From NCBI GenBank assembly GCA_024278285.1, contig JAJRTM010000065.1:1-13230 (forward strand): DNA of 13,230 bases, in the 5' to 3' direction. Of this stretch, positions 7,408 to 13,230 are shown one piece after another (the stretch's first letter is position 1; every line of letters begins with the position of its first letter). Both the position numbers and the translations under genes were made by a program. This stretch comes from Planctomycetota bacterium. GTDB lineage: Bacteria > Planctomycetota > Planctomycetia > Planctomycetales > Planctomycetaceae. The notes below the pieces were generated by a model. It searched no databases. It was not told the DNA's origin and was given only the letters and a program-made list of their open reading frames with translations.

Positions 7408-8499
7408 TTATATTTCTTCATAAATAGCGTGCAGTTTACCCGAGCGGGCCAGTTCTCGCAGCACTTCGATCATTGCGTCTCTCGGAACACCAAGTTCATT
7501 GAGTGCTTTAACGAGTTGATCAAGCCTCGCTGTTGTGCGAGTTGATTGCCCGTCAGAAAGCGACTTGAATGCTGCCCCGTTAACAATCGTATTGCCGGCT
7601 CCAATACTGATTTGTAAATTGGGATGATTGATCAGCACCGGGCTTAGCTCGACATCGCCAGAAACGATCACCACTCCCGTTTTAGAATTGACCTGTACTT
7701 TGGACATACTATGTGGCGAATTGATTTTCAGATCAAGAACTTCTGCAATAAAATCAATCGGCGTTTCTTGCCAGGTTTTTGGAATTTGCACATCGATAAT
7801 ACTGGGGCTGACTGCTTTGGCATGTTGTTCGCCGAACGATTCAAACTCGAACGCTTCGTTAATCAGTTCGGTAATCGTACGAACCGAAATAAAACTGGAA
7901 TGTGGCCCATCGAGTAGCAGTCGGATGACGGGCTCCTTGCCTGAAGTATCTACAATCCTCTGGAGATAATCTTCATTTCGAAAGTAGCTGTTTTTTATAA
8001 TGACTCCGTTAGGAATCCGTCCGCCTGTTGCCTGGACAGCATCTTCAATCACAACTGCCCCCTCTGCTGTTCCGATGACAATTTCATTTTTCAAATCATC
8101 ACTTTGAAGCGGCGTGACCAATAAGCGTCCGCCTCTCAAGCTTTTTGCACTGAGGTAGGAACTGATAAAGCAATCGAGCCGTTGCCCTTTATGTAAACCC
8201 GTTTTAGGGATCGTCGCGTGGACGGTCACAATCGCCACATTTTTTGCGTTGGTTAATTCTTTGGCATCGAGAACGGGCGTGTGCATCGCTTTCATGGCAG
8301 CCGAGAGCGCCCGGATGGTCGGCCCGGCTTTGCCGCCGTCTCCTGTTCCATCCAGGCCAACCACAAGTCCCATCCCAATCAGACGGACTTCTTCATGGCC
8401 ATAAATCGAGCAAATGTTTTCCAGGCGAATCTGCGCCCGGGCTTGTTCTGAATGATTCAAGAACAAACAAAATGCCAGCGTAAAAATAAGATATTTCAT
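7408..8499 (-). CDS. flgI: Flagellar P-ring protein FlgI
   Basis: FlgI forms the P-ring, the bushing around the rod in the peptidoglycan layer. Exported by the Sec route, it depends on the FlgA chaperone. The 363-residue product matches the family length of about 365. Residues 1-22 look like a signal peptide (MKYLIFTLAFCLFLN, then ARA before QIRLENI). The hallmark GMGLVVGLDGTGD is at 42-54, NAKNVAIVTVHATIP at 84-98, SLRGGRLLVTPL at 120-131, and the conserved C-terminal stretch LDQLVKALNELGVPRDAMIE at 326-345. ATG 8499 is chosen because AGGA lies 6 bases upstream and because the signal peptide then begins directly. A TTG seven codons further upstream is less likely. The 329-bp gap to flgH is filled by repeats. 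Confidence 0.95.
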   Translation of the reverse strand: MKYLIFTLAFCLFLNHSEQARAQIRLENICSIYGHEEVRLIGMGLVVGLDGTGDGGKAGPTIRALSAAMKAMHTPVLDAKELTNAKNVAIVTVHATIPKTGLHKGQRLDCFISSYLSAKSLRGGRLLVTPLQSDDLKNEIVIGTAEGAVVIEDAVQATGGRIPNGVIIKNSYFRNEDYLQRIVDTSGKEPVIRLLLDGPHSSFISVRTITELINEAFEFESFGEQHAKAVSPSIIDVQIPKTWQETPIDFIAEVLDLKINSPHSMSKVQVNSKTGVVIVSGDVELSPVLINHPNLQISIGAGNTIVNGAAFKSLSDGQSTRTTARLDQLVKALNELGVPRDAMIEVLRELARSGKLHAIYEEI

Positions 8500-8505
8500 A
8501 GACGT

Positions 8506-8509
8506 TCCT
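8506..8509 (-). promoter_or_regulatory. Shine-Dalgarno that sets the flgI start
   Basis: AGGA on the minus strand, 6 bases before ATG 8499-8497. This supports the ATG over the upstream in-frame TTG at 8520-8518. Most other genes here lack a recognisable site; flgA and flgN are the exceptions. Confidence 0.6.
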
Positions 8510-8540
8510 AACCGGGCCAATCCGGAAGAAAGAAATTATT

Positions 8541-8553
8541 AGCCACAGAGAAC
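8541..8553 (+). repeat. Dispersed repeat word agccacagagaac, copy 1
   Basis: This 13-base word recurs exactly at 13016-13028, 4.5 kb away and in the same orientation, also in a non-coding gap. After the shared word the two copies continue ccagcg and tcagag, so the second keeps the fuller form of the repeat. Confidence 0.55.
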
Positions 8554-8587
8554 CCAGCGCGGCATAGCCGCAACCCAAAATTATAAT

Positions 8588-8769
8588 TACCACTAAGGCA
8601 CGAAGACACAAAGAAGAAAAAATTTAATTGGAACGGTTCGTTTAACGGCAAGCCGAAGGCGACTGCGCAAACCGGTTTGTTTGATTGGAAGGTGCCGAAC
8701 CGCGAATAAACGCCCATTAACGCGAATCAATTTTTTCTTTTTTCTTGGTGGCTTCGTGCCTTCGTGGTA
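8588..8769. repeat. Long imperfect inverted repeat (accac.aaggcacgaag family)
   Basis: The left arm at 8588-8622 (taccactaaggcacgaag, then acacaaagaag and an A-run) and the right arm at 8735-8769 read on the other strand (taccacgaaggcacgaag, then ccaccaag and an A-run) match over about 35 bases with a handful of mismatches. They enclose about 112 bases. It could be two insertions of one dispersed repeat in opposite orientation, or the termini of a small non-autonomous element. No flanking direct duplication was established. Confidence 0.7.
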
Positions 8770-8828
8770 AAGAAATGATGAAAGCATAAAGTAATTGTTT
8801 CAGCCTAGTTTACAGACGGCTGGAATGT

Positions 8829-9578
8829 TTAAAATGGCCAAAGTAAATCGTATAATTTAGTGCCCCAGCGGCGTTTGACAGAAGAATAATTTCTCCCTTC
8901 TTGTCTTTTTTCGATATTCAGATTGGCAATATTTTCACTTAAAACAGTGTTGTTACTGAGGACATCTTCATATCGTATTTCACCGTGAAGTGTGTATTCC
9001 CACCAATCATCCCCTGCATGAATTTTCTTACGCGCTTCCAGAATAAGATTTCCATTCGGGCGAATATCAACGATTGTCGCTGCAATGCGGTACGTAATTC
9101 CTTCTGCATCTGTGACCTGCCCTGTCGCTTGAATTCGATCCTGCTGATTCGCATCGATGCCGGGACTTGTTGACGCTGAGTTTTCTAATGTCAGGCCGGG
9201 ATTTATACGAACAAATTCCTTTAACTCAGAAGTAAATGTCGATGTTCGTTGCCTGTTGAATCGGGAATTCAAAGTTACTTCTGATTTCTCACTGACAATG
9301 ACCGATACAATATCATTCACTTTGAATTCGCGTGGTTCTTGTTCTTCAGTATATATCCAGGAATAATCTCTTATTGTGGCGGGAGGTGCAAAACGAGCCG
9401 CGTGAGCCATCCCCGGTTGCTGATGGCTATGGGAAGAATGAGCAGGCTTCTCCGCTGGTCTCCATCCCGCAGACGGCCCGGGTGGCGGAGCGTAGATTCC
9501 TTGCGCCGAAACAAGCTGCGTGGCAAGCACCAAGCCGTTCACCAAGCAAGCAACTAGCATTAATCGGATCGTGAACAT
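8829..9578 (-). CDS. flgH: Flagellar L-ring protein FlgH
   Basis: FlgH forms the outer-membrane L-ring around the distal rod. The 249-residue product has an N-terminal hydrophobic signal (residues 6-25, MLVACLVNGLVLATQLVSA) and a Pro/His-rich linker at about 30-67. The FlgH core follows: EFKVNDIVSVIVSEKSEVTL (84-103), AEGITYRIAATIVDIRPNGN (158-177), and LSNNTVLSENIANLNIEK (207-224). It ends WGTKLYDLLWPF. LVAC (8-11) fits a lipobox on paper, but the hydrophobic stretch before it is too short and runs on well past it. Cleavage after VSA (25) by ordinary signal peptidase looks likelier, so it may not be a lipoprotein, unlike the enterobacterial FlgH. The start at ATG 9578-9576 lacks a Shine-Dalgarno. 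It lies between flgA and flgI. Confidence 0.94.
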   Translation of the reverse strand: MFTIRLMLVACLVNGLVLATQLVSAQGIYAPPPGPSAGWRPAEKPAHSSHSHQQPGMAHAARFAPPATIRDYSWIYTEEQEPREFKVNDIVSVIVSEKSEVTLNSRFNRQRTSTFTSELKEFVRINPGLTLENSASTSPGIDANQQDRIQATGQVTDAEGITYRIAATIVDIRPNGNLILEARKKIHAGDDWWEYTLHGEIRYEDVLSNNTVLSENIANLNIEKRQEGRNYSSVKRRWGTKLYDLLWPF

Positions 9579-9622
9579 GGAAGGGACAATCTGTTTGTTC
9601 TGAATAAACGCTCAATAAAGAA

Positions 9623-9692
9623 GTAGGGTCCGCTGTGCGGGCCATCGATTGTATTGATGTATCTTCATTTTGGTCTGCACAGCAGACCCTAC
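9623..9692. repeat. Diverged copy of the 21-bp inverted repeat, between flgA and flgH
   Basis: Arms at 9623-9643 and 9672-9692 pair at 18 of 21 positions around a 28-base centre. The left arm begins gtagggtccgctgtgcggg, as does the element at 6202 apart from one base at its end. The centre is unrelated to that of the other copy. The right arm carries the changes (ggtctgcacagcagacc), consistent with an older copy decaying by transitions. It fills most of the 117-bp spacer. Confidence 0.82.
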
Positions 9693-9695
9693 GGT

Positions 9696-10955
9696 TTAAG
9701 GAAGCCGCACGGGGCGGTTTGCTTGAATTTGTACTTGGATTGGTTTCGATTGAAAATGTGCAGTTGCTTGCCTGATCGAAGCAGAACGGTTATTGGTGTT
9801 GGTATTATCCCGTGATTGCAAAACCTGTAATCTACGGTTGGATGATTGATAAACGGGTCTTGAATGACTCGCTTTTTGGATCGATTGCGAAACCGTTACG
9901 GGCGGCTTGAGGTCATCCAGAACGATTTCTGCTTCTCGAAAGCCACTCACACGGGCCGTTACTTTTTCTTTGCCATCAACCGGGGTCAACGTTACAAATT
10001 GCCCTTTGGCTCCCTCGTCGTGACTTCGACAATACCTGCGAACGACCACGCCGCCAATGCGAGCGGTCACTGCAACAATATCATTCCGTTTGATCAAAGG
10101 GAGTTGCCGAATATCTTCAGGATGAATCGGCGTTTGAGCGCGAATGTTTTTGATGGTTTCAGTTCCGACAACATCTTCCAGCTTTGAAAAGATCAGCTTT
10201 GAATTCGGCGAATTATCAGGTGTAACCCAAACCAGATCTCCCTCACGAATTACCTTGCCACGAGGCAACCCCAGCTTTAACGCCAGCGCCTGTTGCTTCA
10301 TGCTGATATTGCAAATCAGTGGTACATTCTGAATCCGATTTTGGCGATCAATAAATTGAATTTGAAATTGTTGCGCCCCCGTCCAGGGAGATTGCCCTCC
10401 CGAAACTTTGATCGAGCCGGAAAAATCATATTGAGTGAAAATTAACTGGACTTGCTTTGTTGAAAATTCCACATGAATCGAATTGAGGTCAGAATTACGA
10501 GTTTGAATATAATTTCTGATCGAGGAAGAGAGTCTTTCCTGCATTTTATTAAGCTGGTCGCCTTGGGGACTGTAATGCGATTTCAATTTTTTCTTCTCGT
10601 GAACAATCAGCGATTCACTCGAGCCGATAAACGAAATCCCCGATTGATCAATCCCACGCAGCGTTAATTCTCGACGAATACGATCAATATTTATCCGCAA
10701 GTTTCGCCCCATCGCTGGAGCGGGAGCAAGCGTGAGTCGCTTTAATTCAGACGCCGTTTTTTCATCTGCTTCAGAGATCTCTGCGACATCCCCCAGCGTA
10801 ATTAACGTGGAATTTGTGGATACGTTATCTCGTAAGCGAATGACCGTCGCGTAGGTAGCATGCGGAATCAAAGAAGAGACCAACAGAACAAGAACAGACC
10901 ACGCAACAACCGTCGTGCGAGCCGTTTTGCCAAATTGTCTTTCTCTTTCAAACAT
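9696..10955 (-). CDS. flgA: FlgA, periplasmic chaperone for P-ring assembly
   Basis: FlgA is a Sec-exported chaperone that binds FlgI and promotes P-ring formation. The 419-residue product begins with a signal peptide (hydrophobic 16-30, cleavage likely after ATYA near 36). An N-terminal domain follows (GDVAEI at 55-60, then RNLRINIDRIRRELTLRGI near 84-102). The SAF-type C-terminal region runs from about 225 to 345: LGLPRGKVIREGDLV, VVGTETIKNIRAQTPIHPED, then GGVVVRRYCRSHDEGAKGQF and the closing strand VTARVSGF. The last 65 or so residues are an S/Q/N/R-rich tail after the domain ends. It is about twice the length of E. coli FlgA (219), as in FlgAs with the extra N-terminal domain. ATG 10955 is chosen because AGGTGA lies 6 bases upstream. 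It lies between flgG and flgH, next to the ring genes it serves. Confidence 0.9.
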   Translation of the reverse strand: MFERERQFGKTARTTVVAWSVLVLLVSSLIPHATYATVIRLRDNVSTNSTLITLGDVAEISEADEKTASELKRLTLAPAPAMGRNLRINIDRIRRELTLRGIDQSGISFIGSSESLIVHEKKKLKSHYSPQGDQLNKMQERLSSSIRNYIQTRNSDLNSIHVEFSTKQVQLIFTQYDFSGSIKVSGGQSPWTGAQQFQIQFIDRQNRIQNVPLICNISMKQQALALKLGLPRGKVIREGDLVWVTPDNSPNSKLIFSKLEDVVGTETIKNIRAQTPIHPEDIRQLPLIKRNDIVAVTARIGGVVVRRYCRSHDEGAKGQFVTLTPVDGKEKVTARVSGFREAEIVLDDLKPPVTVSQSIQKASHSRPVYQSSNRRLQVLQSRDNTNTNNRSASIRQATAHFQSKPIQVQIQANRPVRLP

Positions 10956-10961
10956 CAAAAT

Positions 10962-10967
10962 TCACCT
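10962..10967 (-). promoter_or_regulatory. Shine-Dalgarno that sets the flgA start
   Basis: AGGTGA on the minus strand, 6 bases before ATG 10955-10953. It favours this ATG over the TTG codon immediately upstream (10958-10956). Confidence 0.6.
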
Positions 10968-10985
10968 AAATAGAGAGTTCTTTTT

Positions 10986-11065
10986 GGCGAGCCGGGGGTG
11001 TTAACCCCCTGGTAGGGTCGCTCTTTTCAGCCAGGTAACTCGGAGGTTAACACCCCCGGCTCGCC
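10986..11065. repeat. Perfect 20-bp-arm inverted repeat between flgG and flgA
   Basis: ggcgagccgggggtgttaac (10986-11005) and its exact reverse complement (11046-11065) enclose 40 bases. A smaller inner pair, cctgg (11008-11012) with ccagg (11031-11035), could extend the structure. It fills most of the 115-bp spacer, immediately after the flgG stop on the minus strand. The sequence is unrelated to the 21-bp family at 6202 and 9623. I recall similar gagccgggggtgttaac elements in planctomycete genomes but have not checked. Confidence 0.82.
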
Positions 11066-11070
11066 TTCTT

Positions 11071-11874
11071 TTAGAACCGTCGTAAGTTGTTAATTAACTG
11101 CAACATTTGATCGCCTGCTTTCAAACTTTCACTATTCAATTCAACGTTTCGCTGTGTTTTAATCAAGCCGACCAGTTCACGGACCGGTTCAACATTGGAA
11201 GTTTCCAGAAAGCTTTGTTTCAACGAACCTGCTCCGTCGATTCCCGGCAGAGAAACGATTGCCTGCCCGGATGCTTCTGTTAATTCATAAAGATTCTCGC
11301 CAACCTGCAACAAACCTTCAGGATTAATAAAACGAGCCAGTTCGATTTGGCCCGCTTGCGTTAATGTCGCCGTTCCTGCTTCCCGGTACGAAACCAATCC
11401 ATTAGCACTAATGGCAATATCGAGAGCCGTTTGAGGAATTGATATGGTCGGCTCTAACAATCGACCGACATTGGCTGAACTGAAAACGAGATTCCCATCT
11501 GAATTTCTCGATAATGTTCCTGCGCGTGTATATAACGGATTTCCCCCATTCGGATCCTGCACCTGCAAGAAACCTTCACCAACAATTGCCACATCCAGGG
11601 CGCGTCCGGTCTCTTCGAGGTTTCCTTCACCGAAATCAACCTGAGTTGCCCGTAATCGCGAGCCGAAACCAACACTCACTCCTGTCGGGGTTAACGCACC
11701 ATTTGTTTGTTGTCCGGGAACGACGTAATGTTCATAAAAAAGATCTTCGAACTCTGCACGGCTTCTTTTGAAGCCAGTCGTACCGGCGTTCGCCAGGTTG
11801 TTGGCGATGATATCCAGTTCGTACATGAACGCTTCCATGCCGGAAGCTGCAGAATTTAATGTGCGTAAACTCAT
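11071..11874 (-). CDS. flgG: Distal rod protein FlgG
   Basis: FlgG polymerises into the distal rod that runs through the P- and L-rings. The 267-residue product is close to the usual 260. The N-terminal rod motif is ANNLANAGTTGFKRSRAEF (24-42). The central GRALDVAIVGEGFLQVQDP (90-108) and LYTRAGTLSRNSDGNLV (114-130) are classic. The C-terminal helix begins SNVEPVRELVGLIKTQRN (226-243) and ends DQMLQLINNLRRF (255-267). One deviation is NVELNS where FlgG usually has (A/S)YE(M/L)NS. ATG 11874 lies 6 bases after the flgF stop, the only tight junction in the cluster, so flgF and flgG are surely co-transcribed. No Shine-Dalgarno is visible; translational coupling is likely. Confidence 0.96.
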   Translation of the reverse strand: MSLRTLNSAASGMEAFMYELDIIANNLANAGTTGFKRSRAEFEDLFYEHYVVPGQQTNGALTPTGVSVGFGSRLRATQVDFGEGNLEETGRALDVAIVGEGFLQVQDPNGGNPLYTRAGTLSRNSDGNLVFSSANVGRLLEPTISIPQTALDIAISANGLVSYREAGTATLTQAGQIELARFINPEGLLQVGENLYELTEASGQAIVSLPGIDGAGSLKQSFLETSNVEPVRELVGLIKTQRNVELNSESLKAGDQMLQLINNLRRF

Positions 11875-11880
11875 CGGTTA

Positions 11881-12651
11881 TTACTGACCTCCCACTGCTT
11901 GCAATAACTGTGCAAGAGCATTGTCCTGATGTTGAATCAGATTCATATTCGCTTCAAAACCCCGCGATGTTTCAATCATTGCGAGCATCTCTTTGATCGG
12001 GTTCACTCCCGAGCTTTCCAGGAAACCTTGCTTAACCCGAAGTTCTGGACCGGCTGGAGTTGTCTCTCCTTCAGCGAGATATAAACTGTCGCCCATCTTT
12101 TTTAAGGATCGCAAATTATCAGGCTGAACCAGGCCGAGCTTTGAAACCGGAAGCAATTCATTCGTTTGTGGATCAATGGCAGAAATGCTGCCATCCTGTC
12201 CAAACTGCACATCAAAGCCGGGGGGCAGCGAAATTGGTTCTCCATTCTCATCCAGGACAGAAAGTCCCGTGTCTGATTGCACTAACTCGGAATTAGCATT
12301 GAGGGCAAACGCTCCACGCCGGGAAAGAAAAGTTTGGTCTCCATCCGAAACCTGAAGAAAACCAGGCCCCAGTAGCGCAACATCAAAATTGGCTCCCGTT
12401 GCGGTGGGGGAACCTTGCGTAAAATCGGTAAATGTTTCTGCAATGACCGCTGAACCAGGATGATTTTGCAGGTGACCGGGAACTTCATGCAGATCGCCAT
12501 CGATTTTTGCTTGTTGGTCGCGAACCGAAAAAACAGCCAGATCCCGCTTGAAACTGGTCGTTCCTGCGTTTGCGATATTGTTGGAAATCGTCTCCATTTT
12601 AATCGCCTGGAGATCGGCACCAACAGCAGATTGATAAAGTCCGTACAGCAT
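11881..12651 (-). CDS. flgF: Proximal rod protein FlgF (FlgF/FlgG family)
   Basis: The product is a rod protein of the hook-basal body family, 256 residues from the chosen start. The N-terminus MLYGLYQSAVGADLQAIKME leads into the rod motif SNNIANAGTTSFKRD (23-37). The middle has GANFDVALLGPGFLQVSDG (86-104) with FLSRRGAFALNANSELV (108-124). The C-terminal helix begins SSGVNPIKEMLAMIETSR (213-230) and ends in the LAQLLQAVGG region. Against the adjacent FlgG it lacks the NS...DQML ending, and it comes first in the order, so FlgF is the better name; a second FlgG paralogue is the alternative. ATG 12651 puts the NN(I/L)AN motif at the family's usual distance from the start. An ATG at 12669 and a TTG at 12678 are in-frame alternatives, none with a good Shine-Dalgarno. 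Confidence 0.88.
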   Translation of the reverse strand: MLYGLYQSAVGADLQAIKMETISNNIANAGTTSFKRDLAVFSVRDQQAKIDGDLHEVPGHLQNHPGSAVIAETFTDFTQGSPTATGANFDVALLGPGFLQVSDGDQTFLSRRGAFALNANSELVQSDTGLSVLDENGEPISLPPGFDVQFGQDGSISAIDPQTNELLPVSKLGLVQPDNLRSLKKMGDSLYLAEGETTPAGPELRVKQGFLESSGVNPIKEMLAMIETSRGFEANMNLIQHQDNALAQLLQAVGGQ

Positions 12652-12750
12652 ACCGCGATTGTTTCCCATACACTTCAAAAGAAAGGGTCCACAATCATCA
12701 TCGACCGTTACAGCTTACCTCTTGAGTAAAATCGTTAAAATCGGAATCTT

Positions 12751-12756
12751 CCTCCT
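12751..12756 (-). promoter_or_regulatory. Orphan consensus Shine-Dalgarno upstream of flgF
   Basis: AGGAGG on the minus strand lies about 100 bases before flgF, too far to serve it. It is followed by a tiny frame that could only begin at ATT (12747 or 12741) and ends at TAA 12717-12715 after about ten residues (IPILTILLKR). A leader peptide is possible, but the ATT start is unusual. It may be chance. Confidence 0.2.
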
Positions 12757-12841
12757 AGAGCCCGCATCCTCTCAAGGTGTTCTATTTTGACATCTGCAAT
12801 GAATGTTTTCAGAAAAGTATTAATTTTCACTACGGATATCG

Positions 12842-12866
12842 TAAAGAAGACTAACCTCGCCGATAT
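12842..12866 (+). promoter_or_regulatory. Sigma-28-like promoter on the plus strand
   Basis: TAAA (12842-12845) and GCCGATAT (12859-12866) match the flagellar sigma-28 consensus TAAA ... GCCGATAA, the second at seven of eight positions. The gap is 13 bases, two shorter than the usual 15, which weakens it. It points away from flgF towards the structured, terminator-ended stretch at 12872-13012. Confidence 0.25.
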
Positions 12867-12871
12867 TGGAA

Positions 12872-13012
12872 TAAAGCCTGCGTAGAAAAACAGGCTAGCC
12901 CAGCCACTAAAGTGGACCGGCTGCCCCGATGATTTATTTTCTGTTTGGTTTTGATTGATCCGGGTTAGTATCTTATCACTGAAATCCTGCGCAAAAGTGG
13001 CAGGATATTTTT
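12872..13012 (+). ncRNA. Speculative short structured RNA divergent from flgF
   Basis: From the expected start near 12872, about 140 bases hold no open frame but several hairpins. The first is agcctg (12875-12880) with caggct (12891-12896). The next is ccact (12904-12908) with agtgg (12911-12915), overlapping the alternative pair cagcc (12901-12905) and ggctg (12919-12923). A terminator-like hairpin closes the stretch. The combination of promoter-like start, structure and terminator is what suggests an RNA gene; each part alone is weak. I recognise no known RNA family. Confidence 0.2.
12984..13012 (+). terminator. Intrinsic terminator-like hairpin, plus strand
   Basis: atcctgc (12984-12990) and gcaggat (13000-13006) pair exactly around a 9-base loop. 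They are followed by attttt (13007-13012). The T-run is on the plus strand only, so it would end rightward transcription, yet no plus-strand gene precedes it in the window. The stem is short and of moderate GC content. Confidence 0.4.
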
Positions 13013-13015
13013 GAA

Positions 13016-13028
13016 AGCCACAGAGAAC
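13016..13028 (+). repeat. Dispersed repeat word agccacagagaac, copy 2
   Basis: This is an exact 13-base match to 8541-8553, continuing tcagagaaa, which fits the agccacagagaac-type dispersed repeat better than copy 1 does. Confidence 0.55.
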
Positions 13029-13137
13029 TCAGAGAAACTATTGAAAGATCCTGAGGTAACTCAACACCACTTTTTGCAGGAATTATTATTTTCTGACTCT
13101 ACCGGATTCTATGTGCCAGTAATTTTAAGCTGTTTTT

Positions 13138-13219
13138 ATTGGCTGAAGGCCAATCTCATCATAGCCTGGGGCATCGCCCCAGGAAGAGATCAAAATAAGC
13201 CCCTTTGGCTGAAAGCCAT
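13138..13219. repeat. Cluster of three hairpins (ggctgaaggcc / cctggggc family)
   Basis: Three perfect hairpins follow one another: attggc-tgaag-gccaat (13138-13154), cctggggc-atc-gccccagg (13165-13183) and tggct-gaa-agcca (13206-13218). The first and third share the ttggctgaa.gcca core, so the large middle hairpin is flanked by two related ones. This looks like a composite palindromic intergenic repeat. I recall cctggggc...gccccagg elements in planctomycete and Bacteroidota genomes, unchecked. Confidence 0.75.
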
Positions 13220-13230
13220 AAACAAAAGCA

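Larger units (their letters stand above)
8500..8828. other. Repeat-filled gap between flgH and flgI
   Basis: There is no gene in these 329 bases; short open frames cross repeat sequence only. It holds agccacagagaac (8541-8553, also at 13016-13028), a long imperfect inverted repeat (8588-8622 against 8735-8769), and a tract with two acgcgaat-like words (cgcgaataaacgcccattaa, then cgcgaatc; 8701-8728). These resemble the agccacagagaac, accacgaaggcacgaag and acgcgaat repeat families I recall from environmental planctomycete-type genomes. Confidence 0.7.
12652..13230. other. Non-coding upstream region of the flagellar cluster
   Basis: No protein gene is supportable on either strand in these 579 bases. 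The part next to flgF (12652-12840) should hold the cluster's promoter if transcription starts here, but I find no convincing sigma-28, sigma-54 or sigma-70 site on the minus strand. The middle part (12842-13012) holds a possible plus-strand promoter, nested hairpins and a terminator-like hairpin. The right part (13016-13219) holds dispersed palindromic repeats. Confidence 0.6.

Noticed and set aside
12640..12840. A sigma-54 promoter for flgF on the minus strand
   Set aside because: A ttgca word is present at 12795-12799, but no GG lies at the required distance upstream of it.

Overview
The window holds a flagellar axial-structure gene cluster, all on the minus strand, so transcription reads from high to low coordinates: flgF, flgG, flgA, flgH, flgI, a short flgJ, a flgN-type chaperone gene, flgK and flgL. 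It ends with the 5' five-sixths or so of a glycogen branching enzyme gene (glgB), which runs off the left edge. Separate P-ring (FlgI) and L-ring (FlgH) proteins indicate a diderm, motile bacterium. The gene order, a FlgJ without a muramidase domain, a FlgH without a convincing lipobox, a greatly enlarged FlgL and gaps filled with palindromic repeats together suggest a planctomycete. That placement is an inference from memory of such genomes, not a database result.

Layout by position: 1-1619 glgB (partial); 1620-1869 spacer with a perfect 10-bp-arm palindrome upstream of glgB; 1870-4113 flgL, with four tandem ~105-110-residue hook-IN-type repeats; 4114-4470 spacer packed with short palindromes; 4471-6168 flgK; 6169-6274 spacer with a perfect 21-bp inverted repeat; 6275-6790 flgN-like; 6955-7314 flgJ (rod-binding domain only); 7408-8499 flgI; 8500-8828 spacer with dispersed-repeat sequence; 8829-9578 flgH; 9579-9695 spacer with a diverged copy of the 21-bp inverted repeat; 9696-10955 flgA; 10956-11070 spacer with a different 20-bp inverted repeat; 11071-11874 flgG; 11881-12651 flgF; 12652-13230 no protein gene seen, but structured sequence.

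The genes work as one assembly line. FlgF and FlgG form the rod. FlgA is the periplasmic chaperone that helps FlgI assemble the P-ring, and FlgH forms the L-ring. FlgJ is the rod-cap or scaffold protein. FlgN keeps FlgK and FlgL ready for export, and these two form the junction between hook and filament. No flagellin, hook protein, motor, export, FlgM or CsrA/FliW gene lies in the window. The link to glgB is positional only.

I see no new multi-gene system. The points most worth a second look are the repeat-expanded FlgL, the systematic occupation of the operon's gaps by unrelated palindromic repeats, and a possible short structured RNA, divergent from flgF, at about 12872-13012.
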